The translations under genes and the position numbers were made by a program. Of a stretch of 64,000 nucleotides of DNA, positions 25,416 to 34,251 are shown in pieces. Every line of letters starts with the position of its first letter. Within the stretch, counting starts at the first letter, position 1. The notes below the pieces were generated by a model that was given only the letters and a program-made list of their open reading frames with translations, was not told the origin of the DNA and did not search any database. Origin of the DNA: Acidobacteria subdivision 2 bacterium RH1 MAG20 (GTDB lineage Bacteria > Acidobacteriota > Terriglobia > Terriglobales > Acidobacteriaceae); contig NFUO01000066.1 of NCBI GenBank assembly GCA_002197545.1, positions 1 through 64,000 of the forward strand, written 5' to 3'.

Positions 25416-26369
25416 ATGTCAAATCAGCCAGTTACGCCGCAACCGTCTTCAAGCCAGCCAGTGTCTGCGCGCACGTTCGACTATGCCTTGGTCGATGTTT
25501 TTGCCGAACGCCCGCTTGAGGGTAATCAGCTTGCCATCTTTACCGATGCTCGCGGTCTTTCCAGCGAGGAGATGCAGGCGCTTGCGCGCGAGACGAATCT
25601 CTCTGAGACCACCTTCGTTCTACCTCGTGAGCCTGAGGTTGAACGCGAGCGTGGTGTCCAGGTCCGCATCTTCACCGTCGCGGAGGAGCTTCAATTTGCC
25701 GGACACCCCACCCTCGGAACGGCAAGCTGGCTCTACTGGAACCATGCCACGTTGCGTGGTGCGGAACAGATCACGCTTGATCTTCGTGTTGGACCTATTC
25801 CTGTGCGCTTCGGTGCTCCCCGAGAAGAAGAGCAGGGCATCTTTGGAACCATGAAGCAGAACGATCCGGTGTTTGGCGACATTCACGACCGTGCGGCTGT
25901 TGCCGATGCGCTAGGCCTCTCCATCGACGACCTCGATCCTGAGTTGCCGGTGCAGACGGTTTCCACCGGCATGGCTTTTTGCATTGTGCCGTTGCGTTCT
26001 TTGCAGGTTGCCGCTCGGCTTGCCCTTCCGCAGAAGACGGCGCGTGCTTATCTGCACCGCAGCGATGCAAAGTTCTTCCACTGCATCACCCGTGCCGATG
26101 CAGGCTCGGGTGCGGACTGGCATGCGAGGATGCAGTTCTACAACGGAGAAGACCCCGCCACCGGCTCGGCCTCCGGCTGCGCGATTGCGTATCTTGTACG
26201 CCACGATCTCGCTGCAAGTGCACAGCCCATCGTCATCGAACAGGGAATCGAGATGCTTCGACCGAGCCGCATTCATGTCAGCGCAACAATCGATGGTGAG
26301 GTTGTGTCGCAGGTGTTCGTCGGAGGCCGCACCATTCCCGTTGCAATGGGACGTCTTTTCCTGCCGTGA
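25416..26369 (+). CDS. PhzF-family isomerase/epimerase-like protein
   Basis: 317 residues. The two-lobed diaminopimelate-epimerase-like fold is indicated by the N-terminal VDVFAERPLEGNQLAIF segment and the C-terminal EDPATGSASG motif that binds substrate carboxylate. A catalytic glutamate is expected in the RETNLSETTF stretch. Members act as isomerases or epimerases; in phenazine producers PhzF isomerises dihydro-hydroxyanthranilate, but no other phenazine gene is nearby, so the substrate is unknown. GAGGAG precedes the ATG. Confidence 0.85.
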   Translation: MSNQPVTPQPSSSQPVSARTFDYALVDVFAERPLEGNQLAIFTDARGLSSEEMQALARETNLSETTFVLPREPEVERERGVQVRIFTVAEELQFAGHPTLGTASWLYWNHATLRGAEQITLDLRVGPIPVRFGAPREEEQGIFGTMKQNDPVFGDIHDRAAVADALGLSIDDLDPELPVQTVSTGMAFCIVPLRSLQVAARLALPQKTARAYLHRSDAKFFHCITRADAGSGADWHARMQFYNGEDPATGSASGCAIAYLVRHDLAASAQPIVIEQGIEMLRPSRIHVSATIDGEVVSQVFVGGRTIPVAMGRLFLP

Positions 26370-27035
26370 TGCACCAGATTTCAACAGGACTGTAACATCA
26401 ATCTCCTGTATTCACGTGGGTTTGCAGACGGCGGTGGATGCGCAAGCACAAATATCTCCTGTCTTCGCTCAAACTTCGCTGTTGCGTTGATGGCCAAACC
26501 TTCCTACTCTTGGCAAACGTTAACGACGGCTTCGCATGCAATGTGCGGAGCCGCCGGCAACGAACGAAATTGCTTTCGCCTGGTTTCTGACAATTTGAGT
26601 TGAGAGAAGGCTTCGACTGCCCGCAGTCGCGCCTCCCCACGCGCACTATCGCTGTCTGCAACGCAGTGAGGTCGATCCAGTTCGTCCGGCTTCGACTTCA
26701 CTGCATCCGCAGCAGACCGATCCCCTGTGCCTGCGGAGTCGCGTGGCAACCTGCGCCGCACACGCCCTCTCTCGCACCCCGCGGTCCGGCTGCATCGTTT
26801 GCCAGACTGGTGGCACTGTTCCTTCGTGGAGCGGACAGGAGAGCTTTGTCGGTCGCTCCTGCTGCTTTTCGGGATTTCGGAACAGCCGGCCCCACTATGT
26901 TCCGGAGCGTGTACCGGACCACGGGGAACGTTCAACACTCCAGACCGGAGTGCCTGCAAACCAGCAGACACTTCGTCTCTGGCCTATCGGCCTCGACCCA
27001 CCCTACCCGTGGCGTCCGGCAGAATGTGAGACCGC
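26370..27035. other. 666-bp stretch without a recognisable gene
   Basis: Several overlapping frames exist on both strands (up to 155 codons), but all are rich in Arg/Ser/Pro/Cys, lack recognisable domains and contradict each other. A small palindrome CACTCC-AGAC-CGGAGTG lies near 26937-26951. The stretch may be untranslated leader of the receiver gene, degraded sequence, or contain an unrecognised RNA. Confidence 0.5.
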
Positions 27036-27482
27036 ATGCGCCCTAAGAAGACGATTCTCTGCGTCGACGACAACGAACAAGTACTCTCTGTCCGCACTTT
27101 TCTGCTTGAAACTCGCGGCTACCGCGTCATCTCTGTAACCAGCGCGCAGCAAGCGCTCGATATTGTGCAACAGTCGGCTCCCGGATCACTCGATCTTCTT
27201 CTCTGCGATCTCCTTATGCCCCAGATGGACGGCAACGAACTTGTCCGTCGCGCCAAGCAGCATCATCCATGCCTGCCCGCCATGATTGTCTCCGGCACGG
27301 TCAACGCCTTCGACCGCGCCTGCTCCGCCGATGTTTTTCTACCCAAAGGCGCCTGCTCCGCCGCAGAGATGATCGAGCGCATTCGCGTCCTCGTAGCTCG
27401 CAAACGTGGCCCTAAAAAGGCCTTCGCTGTAAACTCGCAGACGACACAGTCGTCCACATACACTCCGGCTATCGCCAGCTAA
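27036..27482 (+). CDS. Stand-alone response regulator receiver protein
   Basis: 148 residues comprising a single receiver domain and a short basic, Ser/Thr-rich tail; there is no output domain. Acidic pocket D11-D12, phospho-acceptor D58 in LLLCDLLMPQMDG, the S86/T88 switch region and K104 in FLPKG are all present. Such CheY-like proteins relay phosphate or bind target proteins. No histidine kinase is adjacent, so the partner is unknown. It is convergent with recG across a shared terminator. Confidence 0.88.
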   Translation: MRPKKTILCVDDNEQVLSVRTFLLETRGYRVISVTSAQQALDIVQQSAPGSLDLLLCDLLMPQMDGNELVRRAKQHHPCLPAMIVSGTVNAFDRACSADVFLPKGACSAAEMIERIRVLVARKRGPKKAFAVNSQTTQSSTYTPAIAS

Positions 27483-27488
27483 AGTTTG

Positions 27489-27518
27489 GCCGTTAGCTTT
27501 TCAGCGAAAACTAACGGC
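27489..27518. terminator. Bidirectional terminator between the receiver gene and recG
   Basis: GCCGTTAG (27489-27496) pairs with CTAACGGC (27511-27518). Inside, TTTT and AAAA extend the stem past a single bulged C. It lies directly between two convergent stops. Confidence 0.75.
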
Positions 27519-27524
27519 TCCCTC

Positions 27525-29819
27525 TCAGGCTTCCACCAGCCCATACCGTCGCTGCCACTGCTGTTTCAGTCTTGCCCACACTGCTTCCGTCTCTTCATGC
27601 GAGATCGCCGGGTCGGGCTGCTCTGCAAATCGTGAAGCTTCCTTCTTAGCGAACTCCAGCAATGCGCGATCCCGTATCAGGTTAGCTACGCGAAACTCCG
27701 GCAGACCGGCCTGGCGCGTGCCGAAAAACTCTCCCGGCCCGCGTTGTTGCAGATCAAGCTCGGCCAGCTCAAAGCCATTCTGTGTGCGCACCATCGCATC
27801 CAGCCTGGCCTCGGCCTGCTCGCTTACCCTGCCGCCCGTCATCAATATGCAATAACTCTTGGCTGCTCCTCGTCCCACGCGTCCGCGCAACTGATGCATC
27901 TGTGCCAGGCCAAATCGCTCCGCATGTTCAATGACCATCACTGAAGCGTTAGGCACATCTACACCAACTTCAATCACCGTGGTGGCGATGAGCACGTCAG
28001 TATCCCCACGCTGAAATCGCCGCATCGCTACTTCCTTGTCATCCGCGCTCAGGCGTCCATGCAGCAGCCCCAGCCGAAGTCCGGTCAGAGCCCCATTGCG
28101 CAACTCCTCGTACATGTCGCTGGCTGCGCGGAGCGCCTTCTTCGGCTCAAACAGCTTTTCCGTCTTCACTGGCTTTGTCTTTTTCCTGCTCTTTGAAGAT
28201 TTGTCATCAGGAACGACTTCTGGGACATTATCATCCTGCGCGAAATCAAGTTCAGGCTGATCATCCTTTGCCCCCTCAATCACCGGATAGACAATATAGG
28301 CTTGTCTCCCTGCCGCGACCTGTTTCCGCACAAATCCCCAGACGTCATCCGCTCGCTCCTCTGTCGTCCTGCGCGTAACGATAGGAGTCCGTCCCGGTGG
28401 CAGTTCATCGATCACACTGGCATCGAGATCGCCATAAAGCGTCAGCGCCAGCGTGCGAGGGATCGGCGTAGCTGTCATTACCAGCACATCGGGGTCAAGC
28501 GCGGTGTCCTTCTTCATCAGCCGAAACCGCTGTTGCACGCCGAACCTGTGCTGTTCATCCACAATCACGAGGCCCAGGTTCTCAAAGTCAACCTTGTCTT
28601 CGATCAGCGCGTGTGTCCCGATTGCAAGATCGGCCTCTCCGCGAAATATCCTTCCGCGCGCCTCGCGCTTCGTCGCTTCATCGAGCGATCCGGTCAGCAG
28701 CGTCACGCGATAGGGCTTGCCCGTGCGCGGCGAAAGTACATTTCCCAGCAGCCTTCGTGCAGACAAATAATGTTGCGTCGCCAGAATTTCAGTAGGAGCC
28801 ATCAGCGCGGTCTGGTAGCCGTTTTCGATCGCCACCAGCGCCGCCTGCATTGCGACGATTGTTTTGCCTGAGCCTACATCGCCCTGCAACAGCCGCCGCA
28901 TCGGCTGCGCCTTGCGCATATCGCTGGCAATCTCGCCGAGCACACGCTTCTGCGCGGCGGTTGGGTGGAAAGGGAGCACCTGCTTGATTGCCTCGCGGAC
29001 TTTTATGTTGGTCACAAAGGCCGTGCCCTCGCGCTCGCGCATCCTGCGCCGCTTCAGCTCCAAGCCGAGTTCCAGATAAAACAGTTCTTCAAAGATAAGG
29101 CGGCGATGTCCCGGAGTCGCCGCCGACATCAGCTCTACCATCGGTGTCCCAGCCTCGGGGAAGTGGATCGACCGCAGCGCTTCCATTCTTCCCGGTAGCT
29201 TCAGTCGCTCCAGCAATGCGGACGGCAGCGTCTCCGGAACGGCGCCCGTCTTTTCTTCCAGTTCTTCAAAGATTCCCCATAGCACCCGCCGCAGCCATCG
29301 GGAGGTCAGCTTTGCGCCCCAGGCTGTCGTGCCCCCTAGAAACTCATACACGGGAACGATCCGCCCCATCTCCAGCCGCACGAACTCCGCCTCCGGGCCA
29401 TCCTTCGTGGGTAGAATCTCAAACTGCGGCTGAATCATCTTGAATTTCCCGGCGCTCGACCGCGACGCTTCGACCCGTCCGTAAAGCGCTACGATCTGCC
29501 CTACGCGAAACTTGTCGCGCAGATACTCTCCGTGGAACCACATGCACTTTACGGTGCTCAAACCCTGTCCGACGGTCATCTCAAAGAGCGGCATACTGCG
29601 CGTCCGCAACAGCACGGTGCCGCGCACCTCGCCAATCACGCTGGCCATCGCCCCGGCGGTCAGACCGCTGATGGGCAGTGGATTCAGTCTGTCCTCATAG
29701 CGGAAGGGCAGGTGGTACAACAGGTCCTCGACAGTCTCGACCCCCCGCTTCGCGAGCGCTTCGGCGACGCGCTCTCCCACGCGCTTTACATATTTGATTG
29801 GAGTCGAGAGTTCCAGCAC
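27525..29819 (-). CDS. recG: ATP-dependent DNA helicase RecG
   Basis: 764 residues, somewhat longer than the usual about 690-700. It remodels stalled replication forks and branch-migrates Holliday junctions. The N-terminal wedge/OB domain (about 1-200) is followed by the helicase core: Walker A G313-x-V-G-S-G-K-T320, motif II D421-E-Q-H, motif III TATPIPRT at about 449-456, and motif VI QLRGRVGRG near the C-terminal third. A Lys/Asp/Glu-rich low-complexity insertion (about 517-560) within the second RecA-like domain explains the extra length. The toxin-antitoxin pair lies just upstream on the same strand, 24 bases away. Confidence 0.95.
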   Translation of the reverse strand: MLELSTPIKYVKRVGERVAEALAKRGVETVEDLLYHLPFRYEDRLNPLPISGLTAGAMASVIGEVRGTVLLRTRSMPLFEMTVGQGLSTVKCMWFHGEYLRDKFRVGQIVALYGRVEASRSSAGKFKMIQPQFEILPTKDGPEAEFVRLEMGRIVPVYEFLGGTTAWGAKLTSRWLRRVLWGIFEELEEKTGAVPETLPSALLERLKLPGRMEALRSIHFPEAGTPMVELMSAATPGHRRLIFEELFYLELGLELKRRRMREREGTAFVTNIKVREAIKQVLPFHPTAAQKRVLGEIASDMRKAQPMRRLLQGDVGSGKTIVAMQAALVAIENGYQTALMAPTEILATQHYLSARRLLGNVLSPRTGKPYRVTLLTGSLDEATKREARGRIFRGEADLAIGTHALIEDKVDFENLGLVIVDEQHRFGVQQRFRLMKKDTALDPDVLVMTATPIPRTLALTLYGDLDASVIDELPPGRTPIVTRRTTEERADDVWGFVRKQVAAGRQAYIVYPVIEGAKDDQPELDFAQDDNVPEVVPDDKSSKSRKKTKPVKTEKLFEPKKALRAASDMYEELRNGALTGLRLGLLHGRLSADDKEVAMRRFQRGDTDVLIATTVIEVGVDVPNASVMVIEHAERFGLAQMHQLRGRVGRGAAKSYCILMTGGRVSEQAEARLDAMVRTQNGFELAELDLQQRGPGEFFGTRQAGLPEFRVANLIRDRALLEFAKKEASRFAEQPDPAISHEETEAVWARLKQQWQRRYGLVEA

Positions 29820-29843
29820 AAACCGATGCTATCAATATCTGTC

Positions 29844-30161
29844 TTAAGTAGCTTTGACCGGCTCGACTGCAAGGCGTAGGCCCATCGCCTTCAATATGGC
29901 AGTCAAGCTACTGAGCGCCGGATTTCCGTCTGCCGATAGCGTTCGATACAGTTGTGTTGGATTCAGGTGCGCCTTCTCGGCAACGCTCTGAACTCCGCCA
30001 AATGCCTTCGTCATCTGCCGCAGCGCAATCAGCAGTTCACCCGGTTCGCCATCCTCAAGAATGCTGTTCAGCATCTCTACCGCGTATACTGGGTGTTCAC
30101 GGTAATATTCCGCCATCGCGTCGTCATGACTTCTGTCTCTCATCTTGTTCGCTCCTTCCAC
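29844..30161 (-). CDS. Antitoxin, HigA-like helix-turn-helix protein
   Basis: 105 residues. The fold is that of the short 'addiction module antitoxin' family: MRDRSHDDAMAEYYREHP at the N-terminus, then helix-turn-helix GGVQSVAEKAHLNPTQLYRT and the ending SSLTAILKAMGLRLAVEP. It should bind and neutralise the toxin encoded just upstream and repress the shared promoter. The ATG at 30161 overlaps the toxin reading frame by 22 bases (toxin stop at 30140); the next in-frame ATG (MRDRSHDD) lies at about 30143. The toxin-first order is typical of HigBA. Confidence 0.85.
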   Translation of the reverse strand: MEGANKMRDRSHDDAMAEYYREHPVYAVEMLNSILEDGEPGELLIALRQMTKAFGGVQSVAEKAHLNPTQLYRTLSADGNPALSSLTAILKAMGLRLAVEPVKAT

Positions 30162-30463
30162 TCACGCCAACACTCAGCAGCGTTTTGAATATCGGCAGTT
30201 TGTGAACCCTTGTCGCCACCGCTGAGCAGCAGGATGATGTGGCCGCCGTCGATACCGTAGTACACGCGGTATCCAGCTCCAACATCAATCCTCAGCTCCC
30301 AGACTCCATTCATACAAAACTTGTGGTCTCCGAAGTTGCCCATCTCCAACCGACTGAGGCGGCGGTCTACTGCGAGTCTCGCTTTTCCGTCTCGTAGGCC
30401 ATCGTGCCATTTGGCATAAAGATCTTTGCCATCGCGAGTCACATAATGCCGAATTTTGTACAC
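30140..30463 (-). CDS. Toxin, RelE/HigB-like (phage-derived Gp49-like) protein
   Basis: 107 residues from a GTG at 30463, matching the usual size of Gp49-like killer proteins; the frame is open further upstream to 30562, but that extension crosses a palindromic operator and has no family character. The RelE-fold core is seen in KDLYAKWHDGLRD, RRLSRLEMGNFGDHK, WELRIDVGAGYRVYY and IILLLSGGDKGSQTADI. Related toxins cleave mRNA on the ribosome. It lies directly upstream of its antitoxin. Confidence 0.82.
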   Translation of the reverse strand: MYKIRHYVTRDGKDLYAKWHDGLRDGKARLAVDRRLSRLEMGNFGDHKFCMNGVWELRIDVGAGYRVYYGIDGGHIILLLSGGDKGSQTADIQNAAECWREWKERTR

Positions 30464-30471
30464 GCAATTAT

Positions 30472-30489
30472 GTTCGTCTATAAACGAAC
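30472..30489. promoter_or_regulatory. Palindromic operator at the toxin-antitoxin start
   Basis: GTTCGT (30472-30477) and ACGAAC (30484-30489) surround CTATAA. On the minus strand the repeat lies just upstream of the toxin GTG and downstream of a TTGACA box (30493-30498), where an autorepressing antitoxin would bind. A CATAAT box at 30467-30472 is 20 bases from TTGACA, longer than ideal. Confidence 0.6.
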
Positions 30490-30530
30490 TATTGTCAAAC
30501 ATCCCTGCTAAACTTGACGTTAGAGAACCC

Positions 30531-31433
30531 ATGCCCATCGTCGAGCTCCAGAAAGTCCGCAAGGTCTACGACACAAAAGTCGCCGTCAACGACATCAGCT
30601 TCAACATCGAACCCGGCACCATGTTCGGTCTTCTCGGTCCCAACGGGTCAGGTAAAACATCTACCATCCGCATGATGATCGGTATTACGGTGCCCGACTC
30701 TGGATCCATCTGCCTCTTCGGCCAGCCATTTACCCGCAAGAACCTCCCTCGGGTCGGCTATCTGCCCGAGGAGCGCGGCCTATACAAAAAGATGAAGGTG
30801 ATGGACCAGCTTATCTTTCTGGGCCAACTGCATGGCCTCGACGCGGCCACTGCCAGCAAGCGCGCCCATGACTGGTGCGAGCGCCTTGGAATCTCTGCTT
30901 CTATCGGCAAAAAGACCGAAGAGTTATCCAAGGGGATGCAGCAGAAGATCCAGTTCATCTCGACGCTGCTGCACGAGCCCGAACTCATCATCATGGACGA
31001 GCCCTTCAGCGGTCTCGATCCGGTCAATGCCACGATTCTGCAGGACACACTCGTCGATCTTCGCAGTCAGGGCCGCACGATTCTATTTTCGACGCATCGC
31101 ATGGACCAGATTGAAAAGCTATGTGATTCCATTTCGCTTATCCACAATGGGAACCTTGTTCTCTCCGGCGGGATGCGTGAGATCAAATCGCGCTATCCCA
31201 ATAACCGCGTTCAGATGAGCTTTGAAGGCGACTCTTCCTTTCTCAATCATCCTTCGATTGAAGTGGCGAAGAACTACAATGGCCGCGCTGAGATCAAGCT
31301 TCGCGATGGAGACGATGGACAGGCGCTGCTGGCGGCGGCGGTCGGCAAGGCGCGCATCTCCCGCTTCGAAGTCATCGAACCTACGCTCGAGGAGATCTTT
31401 ATCGAAACAGTTGGAGGCAAAGTCGATGCATAA
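30531..31433 (+). CDS. ABC transporter ATP-binding protein (ABC-2/NatA type)
   Basis: 300 residues from ATG 30531. Walker A is G36-P-N-G-S-G-K-T43, the signature LSKGMQ is at 132-137, and Walker B LIIMDEP is at 152-158, followed by the D-loop SGLDP. The C-terminal about 80 residues form the DUF4162-like domain found in NatA-type exporters. It energises export by the membrane protein encoded next, with which it overlaps by eight bases. The substrate is not predictable; NatAB-type systems expel sodium, drugs or peptides. It is divergent from the toxin-antitoxin pair. Confidence 0.9.
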   Translation: MPIVELQKVRKVYDTKVAVNDISFNIEPGTMFGLLGPNGSGKTSTIRMMIGITVPDSGSICLFGQPFTRKNLPRVGYLPEERGLYKKMKVMDQLIFLGQLHGLDAATASKRAHDWCERLGISASIGKKTEELSKGMQQKIQFISTLLHEPELIIMDEPFSGLDPVNATILQDTLVDLRSQGRTILFSTHRMDQIEKLCDSISLIHNGNLVLSGGMREIKSRYPNNRVQMSFEGDSSFLNHPSIEVAKNYNGRAEIKLRDGDDGQALLAAAVGKARISRFEVIEPTLEEIFIETVGGKVDA

Positions 31434-32664
31434 TATCTGGCTCATCGCAAAGCGCGAATATCTTGAGCGCGTCCGTACTAAAGCCTTCATTATTTCTACG
31501 ATCCTGATCCCTCTGCTGATGGGCGGTGGCATTATCTTTGAGGTTGTCTCAAGTTCCCACACGAAATCCGCCTCGCATATTGCCGTTGTTTCGCAGGACC
31601 AGCAGCTTGCATTGGACCTTCAGTCCGAGCTTGAAAACGGCAAAGACAGCAGGATGATTGTCGATGTCATCTCGCCTCCGGGCAGCGATACGCGTGGAGT
31701 GTTGGATAACGAACTCACCGAGAAGAGCCTTGACGGCTATCTGTGGATTACACCTTCCAGCCAGGCCAACGCTCGCCCTACCTTTGCCTACACTCCCCGA
31801 TCCGCGAGGAACGTCGCGACCAAGGAGACGATCGAGTCTGCGTTGCAGACGGTCCTGCTGCATGAGCGGCTGAGTCATCAAGGGATGGGCTCGTCCGATG
31901 TGGCCTCGATTATGCAACCTGTTGAGGTGGACACCACCAAGGCTGGTAAAGCTGCCGATACGACGTCTAGTTATATTGCCACAGCTATCCTCTTCTTTTT
32001 GATGTACATGGTCATCATGCTCTATGGCATGAATGTTGCCCGATCCATCATCGAAGAGAAGACTTCGCGGGTCTTCGAGGTCCTGCTGGCGACTATCCGG
32101 CCGGAGGAGATGATGGCCGGCAAGATGCTTGGTGTGGGCTCGGTTGGACTAACCCAGGTAGGCATCTGGCTGGCTACCGCTATTCTGCTGACGAGCACTT
32201 CGCTGGTCTCGTCCATGATGGGCGGCAATGCGCATGTGTCGCTCAGCGTGACGGAGCTCGTCTTCTTCGTTGTCTACTTCGTGCTTGGCTTTATGCTGTA
32301 TGCGAGCATTGCTGCCGCGCTCGGCGCGATGACCAACTCGGAGCAGGAACTTCAACAACTCAACATGTTTCTGGTGATGCCGCTGGCTGCGTGCTTTTTT
32401 GCCGCCGGCCTGGTTGTCGGCAATCCGAGTTCGACGTTTTCGGTTGTCATGTCGCTCATCCCCTTCTGTAGCCCGCTGCTGATGTACCTGCGAATCTCGC
32501 TGGCGATGCCGCCGGTATGGCAGATTGCGCTGTCCATCGCGCTGATGTTGCTGACGATCTATGCCATTCTTTGGGTGGCCAGCCGGATTTATCGGGTTGG
32601 CATCCTTATGTATGGCAAGAAGCCTACTCTTCCTGAAGTGCTCCGCTGGCTTAAGTACAGCTAG
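31426..32664 (+). CDS. ABC-2 type permease (NatB-like)
   Basis: 412 residues from ATG 31426 (MHNIWLIAKREYLERVRTK), overlapping the ATPase gene by eight bases. The first helix is at about residues 20-40; a large extracytoplasmic domain (about 45-185) follows, then about five to six helices. The amphipathic coupling segment near VARSIIEEKTSRVFEVLLAT and RPEEMMAGK is characteristic of NatB-like exporters. A clean terminator lies 26 bases after the stop, ending the two-gene operon. Confidence 0.88.
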   Translation: MHNIWLIAKREYLERVRTKAFIISTILIPLLMGGGIIFEVVSSSHTKSASHIAVVSQDQQLALDLQSELENGKDSRMIVDVISPPGSDTRGVLDNELTEKSLDGYLWITPSSQANARPTFAYTPRSARNVATKETIESALQTVLLHERLSHQGMGSSDVASIMQPVEVDTTKAGKAADTTSSYIATAILFFLMYMVIMLYGMNVARSIIEEKTSRVFEVLLATIRPEEMMAGKMLGVGSVGLTQVGIWLATAILLTSTSLVSSMMGGNAHVSLSVTELVFFVVYFVLGFMLYASIAAALGAMTNSEQELQQLNMFLVMPLAACFFAAGLVVGNPSSTFSVVMSLIPFCSPLLMYLRISLAMPPVWQIALSIALMLLTIYAILWVASRIYRVGILMYGKKPTLPEVLRWLKYS

Positions 32665-32690
32665 CTCCCAATGATGTGGTTTGGCAGCTG

Positions 32691-32718
32691 ACCAGAGGTA
32701 CCCCCCTCTGGTACTTTT
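32691..32718 (+). terminator. Rho-independent terminator of the ABC exporter operon
   Basis: ACCAGAGG (32691-32698) pairs perfectly with CCTCTGGT (32705-32712) around TACCCC, followed by ACTTTT. It lies just after the permease stop. Confidence 0.85.
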
Positions 32719-33058
32719 GCCGTAAAGTCTTCATTCCAGGTAACTTATTTTCAAAGTCTTCTTTCTAAAGGAGTTAGGTTCAGCGTCGCCGCTGGGTCTT
32801 TGTTTCTTTCCCCACTATTTATAGTGTAGCGGGTTGAGTGGAACTAAATGGCAATCGCTATTTGGTTTGTTTTGTTTAAGTTAGATGGTATGGGGACTTG
32901 ACAAGCAGTTTTGCCGGTGTTTTTGAGGTCGGTGGCTGGGATAGGGAATGGAGTCAATCGTTTCGACCCTTCGATGTTGTTCAGGGAGCGAGACGATGAT
33001 TTTGAGGAGTGGGAGAAAGGCAAAACTCGTGAACAGGGTGTCGAATAAGATTGCAGGT
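32719..33058. other. Leader region of the M24 peptidase gene
   Basis: 340 bases without a convincing gene. It contains a small palindrome CACTAT-TT-ATAGTG (32815-32828) and a TTGACA box at 32898-32903 with TTTTGA 17 bases on, a possible promoter. The peptidase frame is open back to 32948, but that extension lacks family similarity. Confidence 0.5.
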
Positions 33059-34228
33059 ATGGATATTGCTGCGATTCAGGCTGCGCTTCGTGATCAGAGA
33101 CTTGATGGATGGCTGTTCTATGACCATCACTATCGCGACCCGCTGGCTTATCGGATTCTTGGTCTCGGCGAGGGACTGCTGGTGACGCGGCGGTGGTTCT
33201 ATTTCATTCCTGCGGAGGGTGAGCCGAAGAAGCTGGTGCACCGGATTGAGGCGGGGCGGCTGGACTCGCTGCCTGGCTCGAAGGCGGCGTACTCGTCGTG
33301 GCAGGAGCTTGAGGCGCAGGTGGAGGCGATGCTGGCCGGACGGACGCGAATTGCCATGCAGTATTCGCCGCGAAACGCCATTATGTATGTCTCGCTGGTA
33401 GATGCGGGGACGGTGGAACTGGTGCGGGGGATGGGGAAGGAGGTTGTCAGCTCGGCTGATCTGGTGAGCCAGTTTGAAGCGGTGCTTACGGAAGAACAGA
33501 TAGCTACGCACTTTGTGGCGCAGCAGCGGATTGATGACATTCTGGCTGACGCATGGAAGGAGATGGGAAGCCGGGTGCGGGCGGGTAGTACGGATGAGTT
33601 CGCGATGGTCGAATACTTTTGCGAGGCGATGCGGCGGGAGGGTTTGGTGTGGGACCATGGGCCAAATGTGAGTGTGGGCGCGAACTCTGCCGATTCGCAC
33701 TATGAGCCGAGTGCGGAGAGTTCAAAGCCGATTCGCCGCGGGGATTTTGTTCTGATTGATATTTGGGCGAAGCTGGATAAGACCGATGCCTGTTTTTACG
33801 ATATTACCTGGACGGGGGTCGTGGACCGGGAGCCTACGGAGCGGGAGCAGATGGTGTTTGCGACGGTCCGCGATGCGCGAGACGCGGCTGTGGCTAAGGT
33901 AACGGATGCGTTTGCAGCGGGGAGGCCGATTGCCGGGTGGGAGGCGGACGATGCGGCCCGCGAGGTGATTCGGCGGGCGGGGTTTGGGGAGTGGTTTACG
34001 CATCGGACGGGGCACAATATTGGCTCGTCGCTGCATGGGAATGGAGCGAACCTGGACAATCTGGAGACGCATGATGAACGGTTGATTCTGCCGAATACGT
34101 GCTTTTCGGTTGAGCCGGGGATCTATTTTCCGGGGGAGTTCGGGGTGCGGAGCGAGATCGATATGATGGCGCGGGCGGGGAAGGCCGAGATTACGGGAAG
34201 GGTACAGACGGAGTTGGTGCGGGTGTAG
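33059..34228 (+). CDS. M24-family metallopeptidase (Xaa-Pro aminopeptidase-like)
   Basis: About 389 residues from ATG 33059, where homology begins (MDIAAIQAALRDQRLDGWL); longer starts at 32948 or 32996 are possible. The N-terminal creatinase-like domain precedes the pita-bread catalytic domain. Metal ligands appear in order: the aspartate in LIDIWAKLD, aspartate in CFYDITWTG, histidine in HRTGHNIG, glutamate in FSVEPGIYF and glutamate in RSEIDMM. It would remove N-terminal residues before proline. The stop codon TAG contributes its last two bases to the target-site duplication of the adjacent mobile element. Confidence 0.88.
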   Translation: MDIAAIQAALRDQRLDGWLFYDHHYRDPLAYRILGLGEGLLVTRRWFYFIPAEGEPKKLVHRIEAGRLDSLPGSKAAYSSWQELEAQVEAMLAGRTRIAMQYSPRNAIMYVSLVDAGTVELVRGMGKEVVSSADLVSQFEAVLTEEQIATHFVAQQRIDDILADAWKEMGSRVRAGSTDEFAMVEYFCEAMRREGLVWDHGPNVSVGANSADSHYEPSAESSKPIRRGDFVLIDIWAKLDKTDACFYDITWTGVVDREPTEREQMVFATVRDARDAAVAKVTDAFAAGRPIAGWEADDAAREVIRRAGFGEWFTHRTGHNIGSSLHGNGANLDNLETHDERLILPNTCFSVEPGIYFPGEFGVRSEIDMMARAGKAEITGRVQTELVRV

Positions 34229-34251
34229 CCGTTTGGTGGTGTCCTAATTTG
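34227..34251. repeat. Left target-site duplication and terminal inverted repeat
   Basis: AGCCGTTT (34227-34234) is the target duplication; GGTGGTGTCCTAATTTG (34235-34251) is the left terminal repeat. The duplication begins inside the TAG stop of the M24 peptidase gene. Both match the right end exactly. Confidence 0.93.

Noticed and set aside
28302..28871. 189-codon plus-strand frame antisense to recG
   Set aside because: No domain, and recG in the other strand has complete helicase motifs.
30464..30562. N-terminal extension of the toxin frame
   Set aside because: It would run through the palindromic operator and TTGACA box, and the family length is met from the GTG at 30463.
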